DNA from: Chlorocebus sabaeus
Lineage: Eukaryota; Chordata; Mammalia; Primates; Cercopithecidae
Direction: 5' to 3'
DNA length: 64,000 nt
Assembly (NCBI RefSeq): GCF_047675955.1
Contig: NC_132915.1
Span: forward strand, 16,531,266-16,595,265
Below are positions 32,137 to 43,198 of this stretch, piece by piece. Positions within the stretch are counted from its first letter, which is position 1; each line of letters begins with the position of its first letter. A program made the translations under genes and the position numbers. Below the pieces are notes generated by a model that saw only the letters and a program-made list of their open reading frames with translations, was not told where the DNA came from and ran no database searches.

Positions 32137-33050
32137 AGAGTGAATTTATTATATTCACCCTACTCACTCTCTTCCTGACTATTCTTACAAGAGAACCCAG
32201 AAGACTCTTCTTTTACTAAACCATTGATAAATGCATTAATGAGGGGAGCCCCAACATTTTTAAACATCTATGGTGAATTTCTTCTACAGGCTGTGGATGA
32301 CACCAAGATTTGATGATTTTGAAATAAATTCATTTTAATGGGGAGATGAGATCTTGGAATGTCAGGGATCAGGTAGCAATAGCACTTTACTGACAGAGAT
32401 AAAATGACCATAATTACTGTAATGAGCAGGGAGGGTTGAGTGGCAATTCAGATGTTTTTACCTACAGGGATCTATGATCGTAGCTAATTGATTATAGTTG
32501 CCTAGGAATTAAATACAAGGATAGCCCAACAAACCATTATTTGATCTAGTGAACAGAAAATTATCTTGAATAAGTGCCACAGGATGTCACAGCCTCTCTT
32601 CTTCCCAGATGTTAGTTCACAGATCTAGAGCCTAAGTAAGAGGCTATGTTCCCTTGAAGAAGGACTCTGAAAAATTGCCACAACTATATATTATAAATCA
32701 TCCTCCAAATTGTACTCTAAAGGGCCTTCAAATTATTTATCAGGATGACTCTGCAAAGAGAAAAGAGAATAGGTCACAGGACTAGTGATGCCCTGAAGGG
32801 GAGAACTGTATACGATGTGAAGATATTCAACTTTGATATGGACATGATGATTAGTGGGCTTTACATCTCCCCATTTGGGAACAGGATGAGAACGGTTTCA
32901 TTTAATGCAGAATAGCTATTCTGTGGATTCTTTGAATAATAGTTTGTAAAATGGGAAAATAAGGCTCTTATTAGGGAGTTAAATATGGGCACGCAATAAA
33001 TAAATATACAGACAAATAAATATATAAACATGCAAAGAATGTTAGACACC

Positions 33051-33060
33051 AAAAAAAGGG
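33051..33060 (+). promoter_or_regulatory. Candidate polypurine tract
   Basis: AAAAAAAGGG lies immediately 5' of the TG start of the downstream LTR-like block, where retroviral plus-strand DNA synthesis is primed. Confidence 0.4.
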
Positions 33061-33578
33061 TGGACTGTGTAGCTCAGCTGATGTTTTCTCTCATACTCTG
33101 CACTTCTCCAGCTCTGGTTTGTGTCACAAATAAATACATTTCCCATATTCCTTTGCTTATGAACTCCTTAGATGTGATTGACCAATGGGAAGTACTAGGG
33201 AGAAATAAACTGACAAAGGAAGAAGCCTGTCTATTTCTTCCTCCCTCACTCTGTCTGGTGGCATCTTTGAAGCAGGTGCATCTTCCTTATGATTTCAGTT
33301 CCTGCCCGGAAGTGTATTGCACTATCTTCTATCACTGAGAGGAAAAGTTCCTGCCAGAATCCTAGTTCCAGCTGGACATCCTTGGCTTCTGAGTTTCCAT
33401 AACACAACATAGTGGTTTTCTGCTGTTGCTAATCTCTGGATTGCCTCACTGTCCCTATTTGGTTTCTTAACTTTTCCATCACTTCTGTAAACAATGCCCT
33501 GCATTAAATTCTCGTTCGAAAAATAATTTGTTTTTGTTTGAAATACTTGGAGTTGAAATACCTGGACCCAACTGATAT
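33061..33578 (+). repeat. Probable 3' LTR of the old provirus
   Basis: Begins TGGACTGTG after the polypurine tract and ends 'ggacccaactgatatg'. Blocks GGTGGCATCTTTGAAGCAG and CTGTTGCTAATCTCTGGATT align with the upstream copy. Divergence is high, around 30 percent or more by eye. Confidence 0.45.
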
Positions 33579-33699
33579 GAGAAGTGAAAAAGCTGGGTAA
33601 ACAAAGAGAACACAGGTGATTTCAATTTCAGCTCATGCGATTTATTTCAAGTGGTGCTGAGTAAACTTGTTAATTCTCTTTGATGTGGCATAAAGCTGA

Positions 33700-34115
33700 A
33701 GCTCCTTCATGTTACACAAGGCTCTCCCTAATATGACTTCTGTCTGTCTCTTTAACCTACTTTCTGACCCTTCCTGCCTTGTCCCACGATGCAGCCATTC
33801 AGAATCCTTTTGCCTTCCCCAAGTGGGCATTGCTGTTTCCCTTCTCCATACCTCTGCGAGGTCTGGAAAGCCACTACCTCTGAATTCTTACTTGTTTTCT
33901 CAAGACTCAATTCAAGTGTTTCTTGCAATATGATGCCTTCTCTTGACCCCTAGACGGAGTGATTACTCTGCTCTTTAAACTCTGATTCTATTCTATATAT
34001 TTACATGTATTTTTACTCATGCAAAACACCATGAGATCCTTGAGGATAAGGAGTTAATCATCTCTGTATTCTTGGACCAAAAAGACTCTCAAGTGTTTGA
34101 TGAATGAATCATTGA
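33700..34115 (+). mobile_element. L2 3' end, sense
   Basis: L2 words in order: 'ccttcatgttacacaaggct', 'ccttttgccttccccaagtg', 'cttctcttgacccc', 'tgagatccttgaggataagg', 'aatcatctctgtattc' and 'gtgtttgatgaatgaat'. This is the L2 ORF2 end and 3' UTR. Confidence 0.75.
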
Positions 34116-35654
34116 AACAATAATGGTGATGAGTGGTGTGTGTACTAGGTATTTCTTAAAGATCAACCCATTATCTTCCCAGAAGCAAGGTGAATGCTTT
34201 CGGTCATCGAAAGTTTTTTGACAGCTGAAAATATTAAATAATAGCCTATGGCCATAGCTTTCCTTCTGTATAAAGAAGCAGACATCATTTGGAAGACATC
34301 TACACATCACTTGAGCCCTCCAACCAGATAAAGAAAAATGTAGCAGTCTGCCAGCAGCTTGCTTGTTTCATAGTCGCTTGTTTTCCAGCTCATAGGATAT
34401 TGGCCATAATCCCAATGAACAAATGTTGATCAGACTGAAGTAGGGCAGGCTGTGAAAATCGAATAAACAATGGCCCTCTGACAGGCTGGAATAAAGCATA
34501 TTTAATGTCTTTGGAACTCACATTAACAATCATTCTAGGTTATTGTGCAGGCCTTCATTTTGTATTTACTGGAGTATTGCAATTGCCTTTAGGGGATTGA
34601 AGCTACTGCCCTGGCAAAACAGCTCAATCACGCTGGCCCCCTCAATGATAGTGACATAACCAGAGCTGTGCTCACCAGGAATTGTTTTCTCCTTTCTCCA
34701 AACCCAATGAATCATGAGTGGTTCTCCTGGGTAAGAGGTAAAAATGATTTGCAGAAATCTGTGAAGGGTGGGGACACAGTTTTCCACTATTTTAGTGATG
34801 ATTTATACTTCTTTATGATCCTGAAATGCTGCACTGTGAGAGGGTTTGCAATTTTGTGGTTCTGTTGGTTTCAAACCAACCAGCAGCATCAAGCCTCTTG
34901 CATTAACAGGATAGATTTTCCCCACCCCTATCTCTCATCTCTGCTAGGCAGGAGCAGGAGAGAAGGTTGGAGAGACTTGCCCTCCCTCTTCTCCCCTCTC
35001 CTGTGCAGTGGCTCCAAATAAGACACAGGTAAAAAGTGCCACATGGGAGACCCTTTTCGGAAGCAGGTTGTTGGGTCTCTGATAGTCGTCAGCATTTCCG
35101 AGAGCCAGCTGAAAGTACGCTTTGGCTTTGCCAAGGGGAGAAGAGGTGAAGGTTTGTTCGAAACATTTCTAGTGTCTGGAAAGATCCAGTCTTGTGCCTG
35201 GGGTGAAGGGCATTAAAAACAGAAGCTCTGCTGTCACCTGCTTCAGATTGTTTTCGCCTGCAGCTTAGTAGAACAGGGTATTGAAGATAAAGAAGACCAG
35301 GGAGGGAGGGCCACCTTTTCACTCCAGGCAGCTGAGAGAGGAAGAAACATTCCATGGTTAGAAGATAAAACCTTTGGGACTAAAATTGAGGGATGACTAA
35401 ATAAGTGATTTCACCAAGCACCAGTTATCTAATTCTAATATTCTCTTCTCTTTTTTCTATGAGTTTTTTTCACCCTAATGAAATGCTCTATTCTTAACAT
35501 CAGTAATGTGCAATTACCCATATCTCAGGAAAATTGTAGGGGGTTGGATTACACCAATGTTCCCCCAACTGTATTCCCCGAGGAAGGTATTTCAGGAGAT
35601 AAAAGGTTCAGTTGCCAATACATTTAAGAGGAAATACTTGCTGTCCCTCTGTTT
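34116..35654. other. Unique DNA without recognised repeats; possible regulatory block
   Basis: About 1.5 kb free of recognisable interspersed repeats. Positions 34330-34760 have several transcription-factor-like words, for example a SOX-type AACAATGG at 34467. The purine-rich part at 34940-35000 precedes CpG-containing sequence. No coding exon is identified. Frames of 60-117 codons overlap on both strands. Confidence 0.4.
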
Positions 35655-36121
35655 TAGTTTCCTACACTACTGTAACAAATTGCCACAAAGGTACTGGCAT
35701 AAAATAAAACAAATTTGTACTCTTATAGTTTGGAAGTCAGAAGTTCAAAATGGGTCTCACTGGGCTAAAATCGAGGTGTGGGGGCGGGCTGTCTTCTTCT
35801 AGAGGATCTGGAGTAGAATCCACTTTCTTGTCTTTTTCAGCTTCTGGAGTTCACCCACTTTCCTTGGCTTGTCTTTTCCAGCTGCCCACATTCCTTGGAT
35901 TGTAGCCTTGGAAGCACCCTGACCGCTGTCTCCAATGTTTTGTGAGGACTCTTGTGATTACATCAGGTCACCTGGATAATCCAGGCTAACCTAATAACCT
36001 CTCCATCTCAAGATCCTTAACTGAATTACATCTTCAAATCCCAGGTTGCCATGTAAGATAATATAGTCACAGGTTTGGGGATTAGGACAGGCATTTTGGG
36101 GGCTCATTATTCTGCCTCACT
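35655..36121 (-). mobile_element. MLT1-type LTR, antisense
   Basis: The plus strand shows the antisense MLT1 order: 'ctactgtaacaaattgccac', 'tagtttggaagtcagaagtt', 'caaaatgggtctcactgggc', 'taaaatcgaggtgtg', 'acattccttggattgtagcc', 'gatccttaactgaattacat', 'caggtttggggattaggaca' and 'gctcattattctgcctcac'. Confidence 0.9.
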
Positions 36122-36394
36122 CACTGAAACTCACAATGTTTAAAAGCACAATAAAGGTTCTGTAAAGTCTTGTAAATAATTATATTTTATTTTCTTTAAC
36201 CCAGGGGACTCCAAACCTATTTTCTTTTTCTCCTTAATTCCAAGAATATCTGTTCTTTTATGAAACACAACTTAAGGAATGAAAGACTAAGGAATAATTC
36301 CAGCATTCAGAATCTAACATCTATGATTTTATTGTCACATTTCAGCCCACTCTTGAGCAGGTGGTGATGGGACAGAAGAGGGTTCAAATTGGAC

Positions 36395-36565
36395 TGTTTT
36401 CATAAGAGTGACCCCTGGCAAACCATGTTATATCTCAGAACCTTAGCTTCCTTATCTGTGAAATGGAGATAAATAAGGATAACCTGCTTTCCTTGACTGT
36501 TGTGCAGGTTTTAGGCAATGATATGTGACAAATCTCCATGTACAGTATAGAGGGTTAAACAATGT
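36395..36565 (+). repeat. MIR, sense
   Basis: 'atctcagaaccttagcttcc' then 'ttatctgtgaaatggagata', 'ttgactgttgtgcaggtttt' and 'aggcaatgatatgtg' follow the MIR core and 3' part. Confidence 0.75.
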
Positions 36566-36570
36566 GAATT

Positions 36571-36870
36571 TAGGTCCCCTTGGTGGATCCTACCCGTAAT
36601 CTAGGAGCTTTGGGAGGCCCAGATGAGAAAATTGCTGAGGTCAGGATTTCAAGACCAGCCTGGGCAACTTAGCGAGCCTCTATCTCTAAAAAGAAAAACA
36701 GAAAAACTTAATGTAGCCAAGTACGATGGCACATACCTATAGTCCCAACTACTCAGGAGGCTGAGTTGGGAGGATCTTTTGAGCCCAAGGGTTTGATGCT
36801 GCAGTGAGCTAAGATTGTACCACTGTACTTCAGCCTGGGCAACAGAACAAGACACTGTTTCTCAAAAAAC
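36571..36870 (+). repeat. Old Alu (AluJ-like), sense
   Basis: 'gagctttgggaggcccagat', 'caagaccagcctgggcaact', 'tactcaggaggctgagttgg' and 'gaggatcttttgagccca' are AluJ-type words. The 5' end is poorly preserved, and the copy sits directly after the MIR. Confidence 0.88.
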
Positions 36871-37204
36871 AGTAATTGTTGGTTGTTGGGGGTTTTAATT
36901 ATGGTACTATTTTAATCTAGTAACCAGAAATCAGTGATATATGAAATAGTTACACATGTCTAACCATCAGTTATCCTTGTGACTAACTTGGGGGATTATT
37001 TGAAAAACTTTTTTTATTCCAGATTTTATTCTTCTTGTGAACCATGCTCACCCCCAGGTTTCATCTTATTTTTGTTGCTGTCCACTCATAGACTACAAAT
37101 GAGTTTCAGATGAATTATATTTGAGTTGCTATGTTATCTAGTGTTTAAGATAATCTTTGCTCATGCTCATTTCTGTTTTGTGTATGTGATAATAATTCTT
37201 GTTA
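36871..37204. other. No gene or named repeat
   Basis: Short AT-rich unassigned gap. Confidence 0.4.
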
Positions 37205-37580
37205 TTTACAAATATTCCATCCCTTCTCCATCCAGACACAGGGTGGGGTAGTACTTCCCATCCCTTATGAACTTAGGCGTAGCATGCAACTTGCTTTGGC
37301 CAATACAATGTGAGTAGAGGAGATTTTTGTCACATCTAGGTGGGAGCTTTAAGAGCCACGGTGCAGTTCAGCATCTTCCTTTTAATTGCTTTAGAGTCTA
37401 TGAAGCATCTGCAACATGGTGCTCTCTCAGTCTGCATTCCCCCAAGGATTGTGAAGAAAAGACTTTGTCTGTTGACCTATTTTGGACTTGAATGTGTGTG
37501 AGAAATAAACTTTCGTTGGTTTATACTCCTAAGATTTCAGGATTCACTTTATTGCCGCTTAACCTGGTCTAACACGGTTG
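37205..37580 (+). mobile_element. MLT1-like (MaLR) LTR
   Basis: 'agggtggggtagtacttccc', 'caacttgctttggccaatac', 'aatgtgagtagaggaga', 'ttggacttgaatgtgtgtga' and 'gaaataaactttcgttgg' followed by 'taagatttcaggattcactt' match the sense order of older MLT1 LTRs, including the AATAAA signal at 37503. Confidence 0.7.
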
Positions 37581-38672
37581 AGACAAAATAGAATCTTTTA
37601 ACTGATCCTCATTACCTTTAAGCACATGAAAATATGCATTTGAAGGTTCTTATTAAGCCATAAGGACATCTGGAAAGGTTCGTTTTGTTACTGTAGAGAC
37701 TGAGAGCTAAAGTAATAGGAAAATCTGTTGGGGGAATAGAAAGACCAAGGGATTTGCAATTAGATGACCTCTGTCCTAGTCTCATTTTCATTCTTATTCA
37801 TGTTTTATGTAAGACAAATTGAATGCATAAAGCATTATTTACTTAATTTTTAAAAATATCATTCCTACCTAGAAAAGTAATCCATAGGGTATAGAAGCAT
37901 TCTTACAATTAATTGTCATAGCCTTGTAAAGACATGGTAAATTTTTACTTGCTTTCAGAAACTATTTACTGGCTAATTTTAGGTGAAATTATTTATTGCT
38001 TCTCCTTTTCCTCCTCTCTTTAAATCCTTTAATTAAAGTCTGCTTTGATGGAATAATGCATTTCTTAGGATCGGGTGATGACCAAATGGCTGTCACCTCC
38101 ATTACTTGGTTTGGGGGATGCCAGTGAGGGAAGATGAAACTGCATGTACTCTCTGAAGGAGAAGAGAGTAACTACACTGGTAAACCCTACACCCAAGTGC
38201 AAATGGCAGATATTGGAGTCATTCTTCCATGCCACTTTCTATTGCATAGAGGATGTGGCAGTGATGCAGTGGTGAAGGAGGGAGGAGTATGACATTGCTG
38301 AGCATCTGGATACTCAAGAAGCTGTGGTGACTATGGTTGGGGGACAGATAAACTGTGGAGTTCCAGAGTACATAAAGAGAGGGAAAACGAATTTTAGAAG
38401 ACAAGCTTCCTACTCTGAAAATGTGCCTAGGGCCACCCTGAGTGCCCCTGAGCAGCAGCCAGATCCAGGAGGCAACTATTGATATGATAGCTTGCTTCCC
38501 CTTTAATCCTCCCTCGCTTCTCCTGGCCCTGTGTTCATTAGCAGCTCCCTAGAGGCACCCTGTCTGCTCACCTGTCAGGGCCACTTGGCAACTGAAAAGG
38601 ATTTGCAGGCAGCGGCAGCTCCTAGGCTCTCTCAGCAAGGATGGCATTTTTTTATTCCTGCCCCAATCTTGA

Positions 38673-38675
<3 letters not shown>
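37581..38675. other. Unique DNA, no gene seen
   Basis: No repeat family is recognised in about 1.1 kb. The minus frame 38219-38404 and plus frame 38531-38809 carry no known domain. Confidence 0.4.

Positions 38676-38707
<32 letters not shown>
38676..38707. repeat. T32 homopolymer not joined to an Alu
   Basis: Thirty-two uninterrupted T's follow 'ttgagcc'. The next bases, 'aattgcgttgggaaggc', are not Alu or L1, unlike the other long T-runs in the window. Confidence 0.95.
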
Positions 38708-38711
<4 letters not shown>

Positions 38712-38719
38712 GCGTTGGG

Positions 38720-38812
38720 AAGGCAACTACAGATAGTAGAAGAATGGGCTTTGGTGTCAGGTGGTCAGATATCCAGGGCTCCAGTCTCCCCTCCATCAAT
38801 TACTTATGATGG
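38720..38812 (+). repeat. MIR 5' half, sense
   Basis: 'agtagaagaatgggctttgg' then 'tgtcaggtggtcagatatcc' and 'ccatcaattacttatg' follow MIR (TGGTTAAGAGCATGGGCTTT, GGAGTCAGACTGCCTGG, GCCACTTACTAGCTGTG). Confidence 0.65.
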
Positions 38813-39033
38813 CAGCATAGTTAACCATTTTTTAAGGGTGTAAATACTGATTCCACTTAATCACATTATGTTTCATGTTGAGAATGGTTTTGATGGGGAA
38901 TTTTTGGAAAAGACACACGGAAAATTAGGTCTCAGATTTTTCTGCCAGTGACTCTGAAGTTAACAGAGAAATAGGATTCAGATTCAGAATTACATATTTT
39001 GGCAGACTAGGAAGGTTAGCATAATGCTAAAAA

Positions 39034-39367
39034 TCTAGCAATTACTGTTATTATTGTTGTTATTATTATTATACAGAAGGGATCTCCCTCTGTCACCTAG
39101 GCTGAATTGTAGTGGCATGATTATAGCTCACTGCAGCCTTGATCCCCTGGGCTCAGGTGATTCTCTCACCTCAGCTTCCCAATTAGCTGGTTCTATAGGC
39201 ACTTGCCACCACCAAGCCCAGCTAAATTGATTTTCTTTAATTTTTTTGTAGACATAGGGTCTTGCTATGTTGCCCAGGTTGGTCTTGAACTCCTGACCTC
39301 AAGCAATTCTCCCACCTTGGCCTCCCACAGTGCTGGGATTATAAGTGTGAGCCACCAGGCCTAGCCC
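39034..39367 (-). repeat. AluJ-like element, antisense (outer element of a nested pair)
   Basis: A decayed tail of TTATTATTG repeats, then 'gggatctccctctgtcacct', 'tagctcactgcagccttgat', a complete left monomer and the end 'gagccaccaggcctagcc'. The target duplicate TCTAGCAATTAC (39034-39045) recurs as TTCTAGCAATTATT at 39707-39720, beyond the second Alu. Confidence 0.9.
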
Positions 39368-39706
39368 GTTCTTTTTCTTCTTCTTTTTTTTTGAGATGGA
39401 GTTTCGCTCTTGCTGCCCAGGCTGGAGTGCAATGGGATGATCTCGCCTTGCTGCAACCTCTGCCTCTCGCGTTCAAGTGATTCTCCTGCCTCAGCCTCCT
39501 GAGTTGCTGGGATTACAGGCGCCTGCTACCACGCCCTGTACCAAAAAATTACTATGCTAAGTTTTTGTATTTTTAGTAGAGATGTGTTTTCGCCATGTTG
39601 GTCAGGCTGGTCTTCAACTCCCGACCTCAGGTGATCCACCCACCTCGGCCTCCCAAAGTGCTGGGGTTACGGGCATGAGCCACTGTGCCCGGCCATGCCT
39701 GGCCTG
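39368..39706 (-). repeat. Second Alu, antisense, inserted into the end of the first
   Basis: A CTTTTTCTTC tail, then GAGATGGAGTTTCGCTCTTG and full antisense order to 'gagccactgtgcccggcc'. GCCTAGCCCGTTCT (39359-39372) and GCCTGGCCTGTTCT (39697-39710) are its imperfect target-site duplication. An extra 'ccaaaaaattactatgctaa' is inserted in the middle of the element (39541-39560). Confidence 0.92.
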
Positions 39707-39720
39707 TTCTAGCAATTATT

Positions 39721-40044
39721 TACAGGCAGGTAGGCGAGGAGAGTTGTGTGGATCTCACAAAGACCCTTGTCTGTATTTCATCTGCTACACAGGCCTCAAA
39801 GGGGATAAACAGGTATTGTTGTGGGTGGATCTCTTTGCAGTTAGCACCCTGTCTCCCTGTTCCTTCTATTGGGCCCCTATACAAAGTGTTGTAAGCCTAG
39901 CATACAGTTGTGAGAGAGAACTTATGATGTAAGCTTGTTTTTTTTTTCATCACTATGAGAAATAAGAAGTCAGAAGATGACGGCTCTGATACACCTTAGT
40001 TTATTGAAGTTACATTTTGACCAAATCTCTATTGCGTTACTATG
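39721..40044. other. Short unique gap
   Basis: No gene or repeat recognised. Confidence 0.4.
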
Positions 40045-40515
40045 GCAGATTAAAGATGGCCTTAAATGCTTTGACACATCTTCCATTGAGAAGAAGGATC
40101 TATTTATTTTCCACTTGAATTTGGGGTGGCTTGTGACTGTTTAGACTAATAGCATGTGGCAAAAGTAATGTTATTCAAGTTGCAGAGGTTTAGATAGAGG
40201 ACTGGTAGCTTCTTGTACGCTCTCTTGAAAGTCAGCTGCTGTGCAGGAAGGGAAATTACCTTGAGATTACCATGCTAGAGAGAATGCATCAGGAAATTTT
40301 GAAGTTTTGAAGCTCTCAGTGTATAGTAAAGAGGATATTTCGAAAATGGATTCTCCAGATCCAGCCCTTCCAACTAATGTGGATCAGAGACCAACCACTC
40401 AGCCAACCTCATTCAGAATTCCCGACTCACCAAATTGTGAGTAAAATGAAATGGTTGTTTAAATCAATTAATTTTGGGGGTAGTTTGTTTTTCAGTAATA
40501 AACAACTGGATGAGT
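40045..40515 (+). mobile_element. MLT1-like (MaLR) LTR
   Basis: 'agatggccttaaatgctttg', 'gaatttggggtggcttgtga', 'ctgtttagactaatagcatg' and 'tagcttcttgtacgctctc', then 'gagaccaaccactcagccaa' and the end 'taataaacaactggatgag' give the sense MLT1 order. Confidence 0.7.
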
Positions 40516-40879
40516 TGGTTTTCTAATCCTGACATTGCTAACTTTTAATTTGTTAAAACTTGAGTTTGTTTTATTCTTAGTTTCTTTTGATAGTTATCCT
40601 ACTTGAAGTAAGAGAATATCAGATTTCTTCACATCTTGGTCAAAGCAGACAGGGGATCAATGTGTCCCCAGACACCTGAGGTAGTGGCAAGGAAACTAGG
40701 GAAGCAGCAGGGTCTGGGGAGAATATGCGGAGCTGGTGTGAAGAGTACAGGGCTTAAGAAATGTTTGATGATTTGTAACTATCTGTAGACCTTAACTTCT
40801 CTGTTCTGGGCCTCCACCACACCATGGCTTCCTATTGATTGAGTTACATGGCATCTAATCAGAAACATTTGTTCTCTAA
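40516..40879. other. No gene or named repeat
   Basis: Unassigned sequence between the LTR and an L2-like tail. Confidence 0.4.
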
Positions 40880-41310
40880 AGCTGGCTTATTCTTCTCTCT
40901 CGTTCCATAATGTGCTTGGCCAAGTGGTAGAACAGTATCTGTATCTTATGCTATTCCTTTGTCGAAGGTCCCACTCTGCTTCTCTCTTTTAACCTCATCA
41001 GCTCTTGTTGAGATGAGGTTGAGACAGCTCTGGGGCAACTCCTCCATGCTTTTCAAGGTGCTCTTCATCTCCTGTCCTCTCACGGCAAGCTGAGCTCACC
41101 TCCACCATTTGTCGAGATATCATCTCTATCACATCTATCAAAATGTTGCATTGAATCATCTGCCTTTTTTGGGGGGGGGGTCACTTCCATGAATGGTGAA
41201 TTTTCTAAAGGCCAGAACAATTTTACTGTTCATTTCAGTATCTACAAAATGTGTAGTAAAGGAACTTGTAACACAGGGGCTGAATGAGTGCTTCATTGCA
41301 TGGAACTAAA
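40880..41310 (+). mobile_element. L2 3' end, sense (diverged)
   Basis: 'cttttcaaggtgctcttcat', 'gaattttctaaaggccagaa', 'caattttactgttcatttca', 'gtatctacaaaatgtgtagt' and 'ctgaatgagtgcttcattg' follow the L2 3' UTR. A G10 run lies at 41170-41179. Confidence 0.55.
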
Positions 41311-41374
41311 GAGGATCATCTTGTGCAGAGGGCATTTCTCTTGGGATTTCAAAACTGTTTGTGTTGAGACCATA

Positions 41375-41647
41375 GGCACAAGACTGATTCATAGGTGCAA
41401 GTCAAAGCCAGAGTAGACGTAAGTAATTCCACTTAGACATTAATGCATGTCTTAAATGAAAAGTATCACATCATAAAACTGTATTTGTGAGTGTGTTTGT
41501 CTCTAAGAAAAAGAGAAATCTGGGCAGTGGGGGAGCTGAGAATTCTCAGGGAGAGAGCTAGAGAGCTGAGAAGTGTCCTAGGGCTCACGTGCCTGCAGGA
41601 AGCAACATGTTTAATGGAGTTTCTTGCTGGGTCCACCCTAATTGTCC
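41375..41647 (+). repeat. Local direct duplication, copy A
   Basis: It starts at GGCACAAGACTGATTCATAG and ends at 'ccaccctaattgtcc'. It aligns collinearly with 43199-43465 with roughly 13 substitutions and a few small indels (about 95 percent identity by eye). The segment matches no repeat family I know. Frame remnants such as REIWAVGELRILRER appear in both copies but are not a recognised protein. Confidence 0.93.
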
Positions 41648-43198
41648 TTTTGAAGAGTAGGTGGGCTTTATATGAAGTTCAACTTTGCTAAAGAGAACTA
41701 ACTTCCTTTCCCTTCTCCTCATGCCCTTGTTTTCTGAAAGTTTGTTTCTGTCTTTGTTGGGCTGTAGCATCACACACATGATACGCTGTGGAAGAAGAAA
41801 GACTTGATGCTAACTCAACTAGGAGCTGTCCTCAGTAAGCTCAGCTTAGCACTCACCTTTCTTCCCTCTGTCTCTTTTCTCCTTTGTCCTTCTTTCTTTC
41901 TTTTCTCTTTTGTAGGAGCAGTTTATTTCCTTTTGTCAGAATGCAGCATAATGAGATAAGACCGGTCGTATGCTGCTGCTCTGCTCCTTCAGTGGGTGTC
42001 AAACTATACAGCAATCATCTCCCAGGTTCAGTCTCTGCCAGAGACTCTCTGGTTTTCATTTCTTCCACTGTTAAAAAGGCAGAATAATTAAATACTTCCA
42101 AGACAGGTTAATGGGATAAATGTCAACCTGAAGGGAAGTAGTAGGTGTCAAAGCATTTCCTGAAGTGGACTGATACGTAAATATTCAGTGCATTGTGAGA
42201 GTTCAGCTGGTCTCTGCCTATCACCATCTAATTGTGTAATTGACCCCCTACTACTCACCTAGTGTTGTTTCTGACCACAAATCCTAGAAACAATTAAAGT
42301 CTGCATGTCAGATTTGTCTTCAAGGATTTCTAAGGCCTGCCACTGTGGCATTAATGTACAGAACCAGAGAGGCGGAAGCAGTGTTTGATGAATGTGCTAT
42401 AATTGCTCTTTGGTATGACATAGTAATAGGAAAATTCATATAATTGACAACGTAAAGGCCCCCACTGTTAGCAGCTGCTTTAAATTTAATGGAGCTGCGA
42501 TTGTTAATAGTCTTCTCTTCATAGGGGTCTTTCCTTTGGCAGCCATAGCACAGAGCAAGCCTGTCCCATCATCTATGCTTTCCCTCCAGCCTCACTGTGG
42601 TGGAAGATTACAGGGAATAGGTCCATTTGCACTTTTTCATCATGTCTTAATTATCTGGTGGAACTATTGGTGTGTGATACGTGGGACTCTCTACCTCTGG
42701 GACTTCTCCTTGTGCAGCAAGATATTACAAGACAGCCAGCTCTGGAACAGAACCAGGGATATGTCACTTACTAGCTGCAAATCTTGGACAAGTTATATGA
42801 CCTCTCTGAGCTATAGTCTCTTCTAGAAAATATAAAAATTAAAGCCCATTTATTTCAAATTGGCCATCACAGGGCATGGGATATATTTGTTAAATATGAG
42901 CTTTTAATTTTCTCTTTGTACACCATAAGAGGTCTCTCAAATTATCCAAATTATCCAAGTTCTTTCTTGTCATTTTCTCTGTCTTCACTCTCTCATTTGC
43001 CACCTTCCTCAATGAAATGACATATAAAGCAATCTGACTTTGAACTACAAAATTCCTTAGAGCTATTTGTCCTTTTCCTACAAGGGCTATCTTGCTTTAC
43101 TAAACCCTAAACAACCAACATGAGTCTTATGCAGAAGATTCAGTGTGAGAAATCGTATTGCTGGAAACTTGGGTTATTACCGTTGGATTAGGTTTATT
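41648..43198. other. Unique block between the duplicates; candidate regulatory DNA
   Basis: The core at 42120-42540 has no recognisable repeat and contains clustered homeodomain-like TAATTGTGTAATTGA (42229-42243), E-box CAGCTG (42472) and SOX-like ATTGTT (42500) words. I infer possible enhancer function; no coding exon is seen. Confidence 0.4.
42725..42840 (+). repeat. MIR fragment, sense
   Basis: 'gatatgtcacttactagctg', 'caaatcttggacaagttata' and 'tgacctctctgagctatag' are the MIR core (GCCACTTACTAGCTGTGTG, ACCTTGGGCAAGT, CTCTGAGCC). Confidence 0.75.

Larger units (their letters stand above)
30130..33578 (+). mobile_element. Probable very old LTR provirus (ERV-like)
   Basis: Two related, same-direction LTR-like blocks (about 30130-30712 and 33061-33578) flank 2.3 kb. 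The second block is preceded directly by AAAAAAAGGG (33051-33060) and begins TGGACTGTG, the layout of a polypurine tract plus 3' LTR. Internal DNA holds no open frame and an Alu (31840-32136). I infer a deleted, ancient provirus. I could not name the family or recognise gag or pol. Confidence 0.45.
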
